NCBI GenBank assembly: GCA_030844895.1
Contig: CM061223.1
Coordinates: forward strand, 16,255,994-16,319,993
Source of the DNA: Ambrosia x helenae
Lineage: Eukaryota; Streptophyta; Magnoliopsida; Asterales; Asteraceae
Direction of reading: 5' to 3'
Length of the DNA: 64,000 bases
Of this stretch, positions 19,785 through 30,475 are shown one piece after another (position 1 is the stretch's first letter; every line of letters starts with the position of its first letter). A program made the translations under genes and the position numbers. Under the pieces are notes generated by a model. It was not told the origin of the DNA and made no database searches. It worked only from the letters and a program-made list of their open reading frames with translations.

Positions 19785-22700
19785 ATGGGTTGCACCGCCT
19801 CCAAGCTAGGCAACGAGGACTCCGTCCGCCGTTGCAAAGAACGCCGCCGTCTCATGAAAGACGCCGTCATCGCCCGCCACCACCTCGCCGCCGCCCACTC
19901 CGACTACCTCCACTCCCTTAAATCCACCGGATCCGCCCTCTCCATTTTCTCTTCCAACCTTCCCCTCTCCGTCGACCACCAAACCCCCTCCGTCCTCCTC
20001 CCCACCACCACCACCAAACCCCCTTCATTTACCACCTACCCAACCCCACCACCACCACCACCTGAACCACTTTCTCGATCTCCTTCCATTGCAAGCTCAA
20101 AACCCCCACCTTCCCGGTCCGGTTCTTTTACCCACCATCAACGCCGGTCCAAACCCACCATTAAACTCCCTCACATTCTTTCTGAATCTAGTGAAGCTTC
20201 TTATCCTTACGTTTATAATGCTGAAGCTAATTACGCTTCTACCCCTTCTCAAGCTTCCTCTGTTTGGAACTGGGAAAACTTTTACCCTCCTTCCCCTCCT
20301 CATTCCGAATACTTTAATAATAATAATATTAATAATAATAATAATAATAACAGTAAACATAATCAGCCTAATTTCGAAACCCAAGACGACCAATCTTCAA
20401 TCTATTCATCAAAACCCTCAATCTTTTCAACCCACAGTCACAAACCCAAAACAGAGTATGAAAAAACAGAGGATGAGAAAACAGAGACAGAGGAAAGGAA
20501 GAAGTGCAATGTAGTGAATGGGATCACTACAGTACAACGAGTACAACAACAGATGAGGAGATAGACAACGATTCAAGATCTGAAATGAGTCGGTCTAATT
20601 GTGGGTCATCTGTTTACAACGAGTCAGTGATGCGGCCTCCTTCTGTAGCTAAATCGAAGCTGTCAACGATGAGTAAGTCGCAAAGGTCTGAGGATGGGGG
20701 TGCTAGTTGGAACACTAGTCGGTATGAGGAAGGTGGGGATATGAGGATGGTGGTTAGGCATAAGGATCTGGTGGAGATTGTTGGGTCGATTAAGGAGTAT
20801 TTTGATAAGGCGGCTGATTCCGGTGAACAGGTGTCGGAGATGCTTGAAACTGGCCGTGCTCAACTTGACCGGAGTTTTCGCCAGTTGAAAAGTAAGAATT
20901 ATTATTATCATTATTATTATTATTATTATTAAATTGGGTATTTATTTGTTTATAGTTTTGAGATTGGGTTGCAGAATATTGCACTCACTGTTCTTTTTTT
21001 TTTTAAATTGTTTTGAATTATTTAAAAAAAATAATTTATTTTTATTTTAAACAATTGGGTATAATTTGTTTTAAATCTTAATGGGTTAAAAAATGTTTTA
21101 TTTTAAAAAAATGGGTATATTTATTTAAAAGTTATGACACTGGTTTGCAGAATTATTTATTATGTTTTTTTTTTTTTTTTTTTTTTTTTTTGAGAAATTG
21201 GGTATGATTTATTTTGAATTTTGAAAATGCATTGCAGAGACGGTGTATCATTCAAGTGGGATGTTGAGCAACTTAAGTTCAAGCTGGACGTCGAAGCCGC
21301 CATTGGCGATTAAGTACCGGTTTGAGCCCGGTTCGATTGGTGAACCGGGCGGCTCAAAGAGTTTGTGTTCAACTCTAGAACGACTCTTGGCTTGGGAGAT
21401 GAAGCTCTACCAAGAAGTAAAGGTAATGAAATTGGTATTCTGACATTAAAGATTATTGTCACATGATTATGAAATTGAATTCCTTTTTAGGGCCCATTTT
21501 TATCCAATTTTTTCAAACAAAATCTTGAAATAAAGATACGTAGGTGAAAATATGTTGCCTTTATGATGATAATAATAATCTTTACTAGCTGGTTTTTCTG
21601 TATGACGAAAATGTCCCTGGTCAATTACACAGTGTGGAATGGTTTTATCCATTGTGTTAGGGCTGTAAACAAACCAAACGTTCGGTGAACAGTTCGTAAA
21701 CCGTTCGGCGGGAAGTTCGTTTGTGTCCGTTTGTTTAATAAATGAACGAACACGAACAAAAAATTCCGTTTGATTAACTAAACAAACAAACACGAACAAA
21801 TGTCTCGTTCGTTCGATTGCGTTCGTGAACGTTCGGCAATGTGTTTGTTTACGTTCGTTTATTTATATATGTTCGTGTATGTTTGTTTACGTTCAATCAC
21901 TAGTTAAAACTTAGGATAATTATGAACTTTTGAATTAGGAATATCATGTATTCATGCCTATGCCTAAGTAATTTTAGATAATTATGTCTAAGTTAGTACA
22001 ATTTGACTTATCGACATTGTTTAGTAGATGCACTTTGTCTAACGGTTAATATTAACAATGTTTTTCTAGTTAGATGAATATTAAATGTTTGTTTTTGTTT
22101 GTTTGTGTTCAAGACCCATGTTCACGAACAGTTCGCAAACAACTGGATTTCCTAACAAACAAACACAAACATAGAATTATGTTCGTTAGTGTGTTCGTGA
22201 ACAGTTCGTTTGTCTAAGAAACCTTAACAAACAAACACGAACAAAGCCTTGTTCGAGTTCGTTTGGTTCGTTTACAGCCCTACATTGTGTTATACCAAAG
22301 GGTATTTAGAAAAAAAATATTATTATTTTCCAAATTTCACTTTGTTTACAACTTTTGACAGCCTATATATGTATAAATCTGTGCCTTAAAAGAAGAGCTC
22401 CGTGTAAATATCTTGATGTATCCAGAGTATGGTTTCTTGTGAAATTACCAAAATGCCCTTGTGAGTCTTATCCCCACAATCCCACATTGTATCATGTAAA
22501 CACAACTACACATTGAGCCATGTGAAAGAGTGTGAAAAAGGTTCTTATTTTTCCAAAACTTGCTTTGTTTGTTGTAAAATGACCCTTTTGACCCTGGAGG
22601 TTTCTATACAGGTATTTTGAAAAATGACCAAAATGCCCATGGTGGGTAAAATTTAAATAATATGTTTGTGGGCCATGACAACTATCCAGAAGCTTTTTGG

Positions 22701-25067
22701 CTATGTGAAAATGAAAACAGAGTCCTCCATGTTTTGGTTGGGCAAAGGAAGGAAATAAGTGATAGAAATAAAAGTTGTCATGCAATTACCAAACTGTCCC
22801 TGTAAGTAGTAACTGAGAGTCTGACCAATTATGACAAACCTGGTGCAATCTTTGTCTGTCATCAAATGTGGAAAAAGAAGGCCACTGAGCTATGTTGACT
22901 ATAAAACAAAACTTTATTTTGGTTTCACATGACTAGCATGCAACAAAATGTTTTAACTGCTACAAAGAAATACCCTTTTATCTTGTATTCTTGTTTTTAT
23001 ATTTGGCAGTTGTTTGTATAAAACTATGAACATGGAATGATTGATATGTCATATTCATTATATGCTGTGTTTTTATGGGATTCCCATATCATATTATCAG
23101 CTGAAACATTTCTTTTTATTTATTATTATTTTTGGTTATGGAAAATGATAAGGTGAAATTTATGTAATTTGTTGAATTTAACTGAATTGTTTAGGCGCGA
23201 GAAGGCGCTAAAATTGAGCATGAGAAGAAGTTATCGACGCTGCAAAGCCAGGAATACAAAGGGGGAGACGAAAGTAAATTGAACAAAACAAAAGCTTCTA
23301 TAAAGAGACTTCAGTCACTCATAGTCGTTACGTCTCAGGCTGTCTCAACTACCTCTACTGCCATTGTTGGCCTGCGAGACTCTGAGCTTGTCCCGCAGCT
23401 TATCGAACTTTGTCATGGGTAAGTAGTTTCACACACATACGTTTATGTTATTGTTTTATGTCATTGCTCGTATGCTTAGAACATGGTGAAACTAGTCAAA
23501 AATAGATAAAATGGTTATTCAACCTTCGTATGATTCGCGCTAGTATACCTTGACCTTTTAATGAAATAATGAATAATGTTGCTTGAAAATGGATGTGTTT
23601 TTAGAGGGAACACATTTAAAGAATTGGAATGTTACAGTGCAAAAAAAAAATTATTGGCACGTTTATGTGGCGAGATCAAGTGTATGAAGCTTTATTAAAG
23701 GCACCAGTGTGTGGTAGTTGACCAACTGTCCTGGACCATAGTAAAGTGCCATGGGTCCAGTCCAAACCTGCCTGTTTATTATGGTTTTCTTTTTCTTTCT
23801 TTTTTTTTTATAAAAAAAAATATCTAATAAGCTGTCAAACCGCCCATCGATTTAAGAGATTTGAACTCATAACTTAAGTTATATGGTGCACATTTGACTT
23901 TATTTGATAATTGTGTGGTTCTTTGGACCCAAATCTGTATCTAAAGGTGATAAAATGGGTGGTATGGGCTGATTGGGTGGCAGGGCTGTTAGCTTGGCTT
24001 GAAACGCTTTTGTTGTATTTTTTATATAAAATCTGTGCATTAAATATAATTACTAGGATACTCATAACAGTGCAATTTAGTAGATTGTTTGATTTACTAT
24101 ACGGTTTGGGTTGCTGTTGACCCGTTTGACCCATTAGAGATAATACATGCACCAAATCAACCCATTTGTGTAAGTAATGGGTCAAATTTGCCTATTCTAC
24201 AGTATAACAAATCTTCAGGATTGTTACTTGAGTACTTGAATATTTGAATTTTGAATTGTATTAATGACATGAATGCAGGTTAATGTACATGTGGAGATCT
24301 ATGAACCAATGTCATGAAGTCCAAAACCATGTAGTTCAACAAGTTCGGGTCTAATTAACCAGTCAACAAAAGGCGAGTCAACCTCTGACCTCCACCGGCA
24401 AGCGACTCGTGATCTTGAAGCAGCAGTGTCCGCCTGGCACACAAGTTTCTGCCGCCTCATAAAATTCCAAAGAGATTTCATCAGATCTCTCCAAGGATGG
24501 TTCAAACTCACTCTTCTACCCATCAACACTGAAGAAGCAAACGTCAACGGCTCACAGCCCTCGGATGTTTACATCGTATTTGATGAGTGGAAACTTGCCC
24601 TTGATCGCGTACCTGACACAGTGGCATCTGAATCCATTAAAAGCTTCATAAACGTCGTCCACTCCATTTCCGTAAAACAAGCAGAAGAAATGAAGGTGAA
24701 AAAACGAACCGAATCAGCATCAAAAGAACTTGAGAAAAAGGCATCATCTTTAAGAAACATAGAGAAGAAATACTACCATTCTTATTCCATGGTCGGGCTC
24801 GGGCTTCCAGGCAGCGGGCAGGATGACGGGCACGGGCTGGATGCCCGAGACCCACTTTCTGAAAAGAAGTCCGAGCTCGTGGCATGCCAAAGACGAGTCG
24901 AGGATGAAATGGTCAGGCACTCAAAGGCAGTTGAGGTAACAAGATCTATGACATTAAACAATATTCAAACTGGTTTGCCTGGAGTTTTTCAAGCAATGAC
25001 AAGCTTTTCAGGCTTGATAATGGAGGCTCTTGAGGTTGTTTGCAACAAATCTTATGAAGTTAAATAG
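19785..25067 (+). CDS. DUF630/DUF632 protein (NRG2/APSR1-like), 4 exons, two frameshifts
   Basis: Exons are 19785-20891, 21238-21422, 23195-23418 and 24279-25067, all with GT-AG borders and matching phases (about 768 aa). The N-terminus MGCTASKLGNEDSVRRCKER is the DUF630 signature, with Gly2 available for myristoylation. A Pro/Ser-rich linker and a poly-Asn tract (AAT codons, about 20314-20351) follow. DUF632 runs from RHKDLVEIVGSIKEYFD through exon 4 and is rich in coiled coil. The family acts in nitrate signalling and development, and the exact role here is unknown. Odd points: the frame shifts by -1 between about 20460 and 20498 (before VQCSEWDHYS), and again near 24348 (after VVQQV, before LINQSTKGES). 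These may be assembly errors or recent lesions. The 3' exon is duplicated in inverted orientation downstream. Confidence 0.88.
21650..22290. mobile_element. hAT-type MITE 3 in intron 2 (TSD CATTGTGT)
   Basis: The body is 21658-22282. Termini are TAGGGCTGTAAAC and GTTTACAGCCCTA, with CATTGTGT repeated at 21650-21657 and 22283-22290. Clusters of GTTCG/CGAAC motifs lie toward both ends, with AT-rich unique sequence between. It lies wholly within intron 2 (21423-23194), so it does not affect the coding sequence. Confidence 0.9.
22291..23194. other. Remainder of intron 2
   Basis: AT-rich intron sequence with repeated AAAATG(C/A)CC-type phrases (22450-22640). The minus frame 22492-22785 shows no recognisable domain. 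Confidence 0.5.
23419..24278. other. Intron 3 of the DUF630/632 gene
   Basis: Donor GGTAAGTAG and acceptor GAATGCAG. Near 23655-23725 a segment (TTGGCACGTTTATGTGG, AAGTGTATGAAGCTTTA) resembles 52930-52985, so it is a dispersed repeat fragment. Confidence 0.5.
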
Positions 25068-26489
25068 TGAGTTTTGAGTCTGGTTTACTGTTTCAAAGAA
25101 AAAAAGAAATTGATTATAATTCATAGAATTATATATGTTATGATGATGTTCTTAATGGCTAAAAGTTAAGTTTTTGAATGATGAGGGTTTTTGAGATGCT
25201 ACTAAATGTATATATAAATCTAGGGAATTTTTGGCAAGTTTTTTATATTTTGTATAATATTTGTCTTCCTTTTATTTTATCTCATGTGATGATAAATTAA
25301 GGAATAATGGAAATAAATAATCCCAACTATTCACTATTGGCCAATAACAGTCCCAACTACGAAAATCACCAATATTGGTCCCAACTTTCGACATATTGGA
25401 AACCAACGGACCCAAACTAACGGAGGCTAACTCCGTTAGTGCGATGCTGACGTGGCATGCCACGTACGATGCCATGTAGGATCATTTTGCCATGTGGCAT
25501 GCCACGTAGGATGCCACATAGGATTATTTTGCCACGTGGTAATGCCACGTAGAATGTCACGTATGATCATCTTGCCACCTAAGCATGCCACGTCAGCATC
25601 ATACTAACGGAGTTAGCCTCCGTTAGTTTGGGTCCGTTGGTTTCCAATATGTCGAAAGTTGGGACCAATATTGGTGATTTTCGTAGTTGGGACTGTTATT
25701 GGCCAATAGTGAATAGTTGGGATTATTTATTTCCATTATTCCTTAATTTATCATCACATGAGATAAAATAAAAGGAAGACAAATATTATACAAAATATAA
25801 AAAACTTGCCAAAAATTCCCTAGATTTATATATACATTTAGTAGCATCTCAAAAACCCTCATCATTCAAAAACTTAACTTTTAGCCATTAAGAACATCAT
25901 CATAACATATATAATTCTATGAATTATAATCAATTTTCTTTTTTTCTTTGAAACAGTAAACCAGACTCAAAACTCACTATTTAACTTCATAAGATTTGTT
26001 GCAAACAACCTCAAGAGCCTCCATTATCAAGCCTGAAAAGCTTGTCATTGCTTGAAAAACTCCAGGCAAACCAGTTTGAATATTGTTTAATGTCATAGAT
26101 CTTGTTACCTCAACTGCCTTTGAGTGCCTGACCATTTCATCCTCGACTCGTCTTTGGCATGCCACGAGCTCGGACTTCTTTTCAGAAAGTGGGGTCTCGG
26201 CATCCAGCCCGTGCCCGTCATCCTGCCGCTGCCTGGAAGCCCGAGCCCGACCATGGAATAAGAATGGTAGTATTTCTTCTCTATGTTTCTTAAAGATGAT
26301 GCCTTTTTCTCAAGTTCTTTTGATGCTGATTCGGTTCGTTTTTTCACCTTCATTTCTTCTGCTTGTTTTACGGAAATGGAGTGGACGACGTTTATGAAGC
26401 TTTTAATGGATTCAGATGCCACTGTGTCAGGTACGCGATCAAGGGCAAGTTTTCCACTCATCAAATACGATGTAAACATCCGAGGGCTG
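24554..26489. repeat. Large inverted repeat duplicating the DUF632 3' exon
   Basis: The right arm (about 25575-26489) is the reverse complement of the left arm (about 24554-25470). It covers the last ~510 nt of coding sequence, the 3' UTR and a MITE half. The arms look near-identical, with differences mostly single-base indels (GAAACTT vs GAAAACTT; GCGGGCAGG vs GCGGCAGG; an extra A in an A-run). The asymmetric centre is about 100 bp. The right arm ends abruptly at 26489 against an unrelated repeated sequence. Minus frames at 25977-26515 are the copied exon. A transcript through both arms would form a ~0.9-kb hairpin. Confidence 0.9.
25310..25735. mobile_element. Palindromic MITE at the centre of the inverted repeat
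   Basis: The arms contain CCAACTATTCACTATTGGCC, AATATTGGTCCCAACTTTCG and CTAACGGAGGCTAACTCCGT, and the right half is their inverse. The loop (about 25445-25600) is a string of short GCCACGT repeats (ATGCCACGTA, TTGCCATGTGG). The element's true outer ends cannot be separated from the duplicated flanks. Confidence 0.6.
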
Positions 26490-26590
26490 CGCCGCCACCC
26501 CTTTCTGGATAGCAAATCCTAATCTACTAAAAACATAACCATATCCACCCGGAGCCGAGACACTACTGTGAATAACCATCGTGTTATTAA
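26490..26590 (-). repeat. Fragment of an unknown coding-tail repeat
   Basis: On the minus strand it reads APGGYGYVFSRLGFAIQKGV then AAQ, where it joins the inverted exon copy. The same sequence with its natural end (AAQLVARLPAIL-M-stop) occurs at 33833-33936, and a diverged copy at 33400-33560. The family is not identified. Confidence 0.55.
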
Positions 26591-27250
26591 AATATAAGTT
26601 ATAATTTTCATATATGTTTAAAATTAAATTTAGGATTTTTTTTATTTTACATTTTATATTATTAAATCCTTTGGACAAATGGGTGTCTTACAAGAATTTT
26701 TGGAAGCTGGGTATTGTTTTCAATGATCTTGTAAGGGGCAATTATATATAGCCTTTGTGTATATTCAACTCAAAATTTTATTTACATATTTCCTCTTTTC
26801 AAAAACTAAAAATATCAAATGTACCAATTCTATTATTAAGCACCTCATATCATTACATGTTATGATGAATGTAAGAGTGTTAGAACACTCGTTTCGGTGA
26901 AATCAAGTTGTAGGATGCACGGAAACATTTTGCATTTTACATGTTCTTGGTGTTCATAACTTACTAAGTTAGAAAGATCGTATGGGATATAAGTTGTAGG
27001 ATGCAAGGAATGTGTTGTATGACTTGTCGTGAATATAGTTTAGTAAAAGAATTGGGGTAAAATAGTTATTTTCTAATGTATTTTTAATAGAATGTGTATA
27101 TATATGTAATTTTAGAAATTTTGTAAGATGATATATGTAATTTAAATTTTGGGTAAGTTATATATGTAATTATAGTTAAAAATAGAAGTACATATCTAAT
27201 TAATACATCTTGTAAAATTGGAGACTTCAATATTTGAATAGTGAATTCAA
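26591..27250. other. Intergenic, AT-rich
   Basis: No gene or clear repeat recognised. Confidence 0.4.
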
Positions 27251-27254
27251 ATGA

Positions 27255-28900
27255 TTGAGGGGGATGAAGCGTCATGTGGCACTTGTGAGATCCTTGTGGG
27301 GGGGGGGGGATAATTGTGGGGAGTGGAAGGGGGGAAGGGGGGAAGTGACATGTGGCATTTCTTTTTTTTTTATTTCTTTTTTAATAAATAAAAAAACACA
27401 ATTTTAAAAAAACATAAATATAAATTCATCTAATAAACTACAAAGTAAATAAAAAAACACTAACAAACAAAAAATACATGAAAATTAAAAAACATAAAGG
27501 CACTTTAGTTATCGCTATCGTTATCATCAGATGGGTAATATCTTGGTATACTCCAAATATGATCAACCAGATCCGCTCGAAGGTTGTGATGTGTTTGGCT
27601 ATTCTTGATTTCAGAGTTGTTGACGTTTCTTTCTTCATCAGTAATGTTTTCTTGACTTTGTTGCGTTTCCTCACCAAAGTACTCGCATATTGCACGTCCT
27701 TCATCCTCCAAAATCATGTTATGTAAAATAATGCATGCGTACATCACATTTCGTATATGCGTTTTTTCCCACAGTCGGCAGGGCTGGGCCAAAATGCGCC
27801 ATCTTTTTTTCAACACACCAAAAGCACGCTCAACATCTTCCGTGTAGCAATTTGAGCTTTGTTAAACTTTTTCTCTTAGGGTCTAACGTAGTCCTCCGTG
27901 TAAACGATTTTACGAACACAGCCCAATCAGGGTAAATCCATCTGCTAGAAGATACCCGTACTTATATTCTACCCCGTTTAAAAAAAGTTCCTTTTGGTGC
28001 AAGATCGTTGAAGATTGGGGATTGATTAAGAACAGTCCTATCGTTCAACGAACCGGGCACACCAAAAAACGCATGCCAAATCCAAAGATCTTGTGACGCA
28101 ACCGCTTCAAGCATCATACACGGCTTTTTAGAAAAACCGCTAGCGTGTTGGCCTTGCCACTCAGTTGGACAAACTTCCCACTCCTATTTCATACAATCTA
28201 AACTCCCGAGTATACCGGGGAAACCATGTTTTTCTTCGTGAAACTCTAAAAGTTGGTGGACGTCACTAAATGTAGGTTTTTCTCAAATATCTTTTTAAAT
28301 ATAATTCAATGACACCCGCACAAAAAAACTGAGTACTTTTTCTAGCCGTTCGCTCGGCCATCTTTAGATAGTCATCCATTATGTCGGAACTGGTTCCGTA
28401 AGCCAATGATCTAAGCGCGGCTGTGACCTTTTGCATCGCGGTAAATCCCAACTGACCACGTGCATCCGGCCTTTGTTTGAAATATTCATAATTATTTTCT
28501 AAATCATTTGTTATTCTTAGAAATAAATTACGACTCGTACGAAAACGCCGCCTAAAACTTTTTTCATCGTATGTTGATTCGGGTGAGAAGTAATCACGTA
28601 CCAATGACTCATTTGCGGTTTGCCGTTCATGAACTATATACTTTCTACGCTTGGGTGGTTCGGAGGTCCCTTCGTCGTCCGCTATAGCTTTAACGACTTT
28701 CTGAACGCTCGCCATTAACAACTTTGCGGCAACCTTCGCCCAAGTCATCCAAAGCGAGTTGATCAAACATATCATCTGAACTCGAAGAGTCGTCCGACAT
28801 CTTGCAATTTTTTTTTAAAAAAATATGATAGTTTGGAGAGGATTTTATGAAAAAAAGAGGGTGTGTTTGTGTAGAAGAGGGTATTGTGATATATATATCT
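27255..28900 (-). pseudogene. PIF/Harbinger transposase, degenerate
   Basis: The minus-strand gene starts at ATG 28800 (MSDDSSSSDDMFDQLALDDL). It shifts frame and continues through EPPKRRKYIVHERQTANESL, YDEKSFRRRFRTSRNLFLRI and AMQKVTAALRSLAYGTSSD, matching Harbinger/ALP1-like nucleases. The DDE region survives in pieces: GSLDCM near 28190, FGVPGSLNDRTVL near 28040-28065 and DVERAFGVL near 27811-27837. They are broken by stops and frameshifts (for example after DCMK). The C-terminal part is 27816-27505 (LHNMILEDEGRAICEYFG). A G-rich end segment with GAAGCGTCATGTGGCACTTG (about 27266) matches the MITE at 49126-49402. The terminal bases appear truncated. Confidence 0.85.
27294..27360 (+). repeat. 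G-rich subterminal region of the Harbinger element
   Basis: A G-run of at least ten bases is followed by GGAAGGGGGGAAGGGGGGAA. Its complement occurs at 49305-49345 in the related MITE. Confidence 0.6.
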
Positions 28901-29261
28901 ATATATATAAAAAAATTATTTTTTTATAACCGTTACACACCCCCCAACGTAACAAAGAAATTGTTTTTTTTTTAAACGGTAAAAAATAAAGGCTCCACCA
29001 ATAATACTGTGCCACGTGTGATTCCACAGTGATATATGGGTCATCAGTTCGAGTGGCATCCATGTAGTCAGTACCACTTGTTTCTGTCTCGGATAACTCT
29101 TGCCTAGATAGCTCAGACCGTACAGCCACTGGCGCTTGCTTTCCGTGCGTGGGCAAGGTCCCCTCAGAAGACGAAGCCAATCCGGAGCGATATACGAGAC
29201 ATAGATGCTCAGCCTGAAATGTCCAATAACGACGCTGAAGTAGTGAATCTATCGGCACCAT
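28901..29261 (-). other. Gene-like frame next to the Harbinger promoter
   Basis: The minus frame from 29261 reads MVPIDSLLQRRYWTFQAEHL, then CLVYRSGLASSSEGTLPTHG and SELSRQELSETETSGTDYMD. The composition and the GC content of 29040-29260 are unlike the flanks. The family is not recognised. It may belong to the same organellar insert as the atp1 fragment at 29433, or be a captured exon. Confidence 0.3.
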
Positions 29262-29432
29262 GGCGCATTGACTCTATTTGTTATTATGGTAAATCATGTA
29301 TCAAGATGTCAATCTTAGATCTTATTTTGGTTCGATACGTCCACCTCTTTTAGGATAGGATCGTTGTTGGTCCTTCTTTCACTAATGTTCTAATGATCTC
29401 GCCATTTTCTAGTAGTTCTCGTTAACTACATG

Positions 29433-29528
29433 AATTTTCAAGTGGATGAGATTGGTCGAGTGGTCTCGTTTGGAGATGGGATGGCTTGTGTTTATGGGTT
29501 GAACGAGATTCAAGCTGGGGAAATGGAG
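29433..29528 (+). pseudogene. atp1: Mitochondrial atp1 fragment (NUMT)
   Basis: The frame reads NFQVDEIGRVVSFGDGMACV then YGLNEIQAGEME, which matches the N-terminal part of the plant mitochondrial ATP synthase alpha subunit (beta-barrel domain) with a few substitutions. Only about 32 codons remain, and both sides diverge at once. The upstream 29270-29432 may be part of the insert but is not recognised. Confidence 0.7.
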
Positions 29529-29569
29529 AAAAGTATCTACAACAGATTCTTCTTCCATGTGTAATGGTG

Positions 29570-29895
29570 GGTTAATTGGGCGTGAAAGAGGCATTTAGCG
29601 CCCCATAACTTGGGTGTACACTGCCCCCAGCCTATTGAAATGCAAAAATGGGCTTTTGTCGTGAAATCTTTCATGCTTGAAGGGGAAATTGATCCACCAA
29701 TCAGATTCTTCCAACGACTAGTTGGATTTTTTATTTTTATTTTTTTTAATTCAATTTTAATATCTTTATATACACATACTCCTCAAAATACACTCAACAT
29801 TTATAAAACACACATACCACTACACCCCTTTGTAAATTTAAGCCCAATAATGCCCCATGCGTGACTAGGATGCCAAATGTCACGCAATGCTTCAT
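29570..29895. mobile_element. Probable Harbinger-type MITE remnant
   Basis: A left block with GGCATTTAGCGCCCC and GGGTGTACACTGCCCCC and a right block with AATGCCCCATGCGTGACTAG and GATGCCAAATGTCACGC flank a T-rich centre. Phrases such as GCCAA(A/G)TGTCA are shared with the MITE at 18839-19144. No exact ends or target duplication were found. Confidence 0.3.
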
Positions 29896-30191
29896 TATGA
29901 GATTTGAACTTTCACCCTCACAATACATGCTCTCACATATGCCCCCATCCCCCCCCCCCCCCCCAACCACACACACAGAGAGAGAGAGAGTAACAAGAAG
30001 GGGAAAACCCGTGTGAAACATTATAGGAAAGAAAAAAACTACTTTGAAAAAAAAAAACATTCCAAGTTTATCTGAGGGATGTTAAAGAATCATGTGAAAC
30101 AAAAAAGATCTTGTTTCAAATTCTAGTAAGTGCAAGATTTTGTGGTTTTTAGACGAAAATACTGTTGTTCAAAAGAACTTGTTGATTGAAC

Positions 30192-30475
30192 TTAGACTAT
30201 CTCTAATGCATTCTTAGAGTGATGTCCTTGAAGACCCTTGCAAGCCTTTACCACTGGGGAAGTTTGTCCATCATGTGTCCTTAGCCTTCATGCCCTTCCA
30301 CAAGGGTCTTGTTTTTATTGGTTTTATGAAGGGTGATAAGGTGGAAATTATGAAGGGTAAGGATATTTATAGGGTTGGAAATGAAATAAGGTTTTTAAAG
30401 ATTTGTAAGGATATGATGTGGAGATGACGTGTCAACTAAGGGCGCACGTAGCATTAAAGATTAAAGATAGTCTTA
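30192..30475. mobile_element. Tourist-like MITE (TSD TTA)
   Basis: The body is 30195-30472. Termini are GACTATCTCTAATGC and GCATTAAAG...GATAGTC, flanked by TTA at 30192-30194 and 30473-30475. There is no coding capacity. The size and TIR fit PIF/Harbinger-derived MITEs. Confidence 0.7.

Noticed and set aside
20089..20514. 141-aa plus frame and 98-aa minus frame inside exon 1
   Set aside because: Shadows of the DUF630/632 exon; composition (poly-Ile) comes from the AAT tract in other frames.
25977..26522. Separate minus-strand gene resembling DUF632
   Set aside because: It is the inverted duplicate of the last exon, lacks the rest of the domain and has arm-specific indels.
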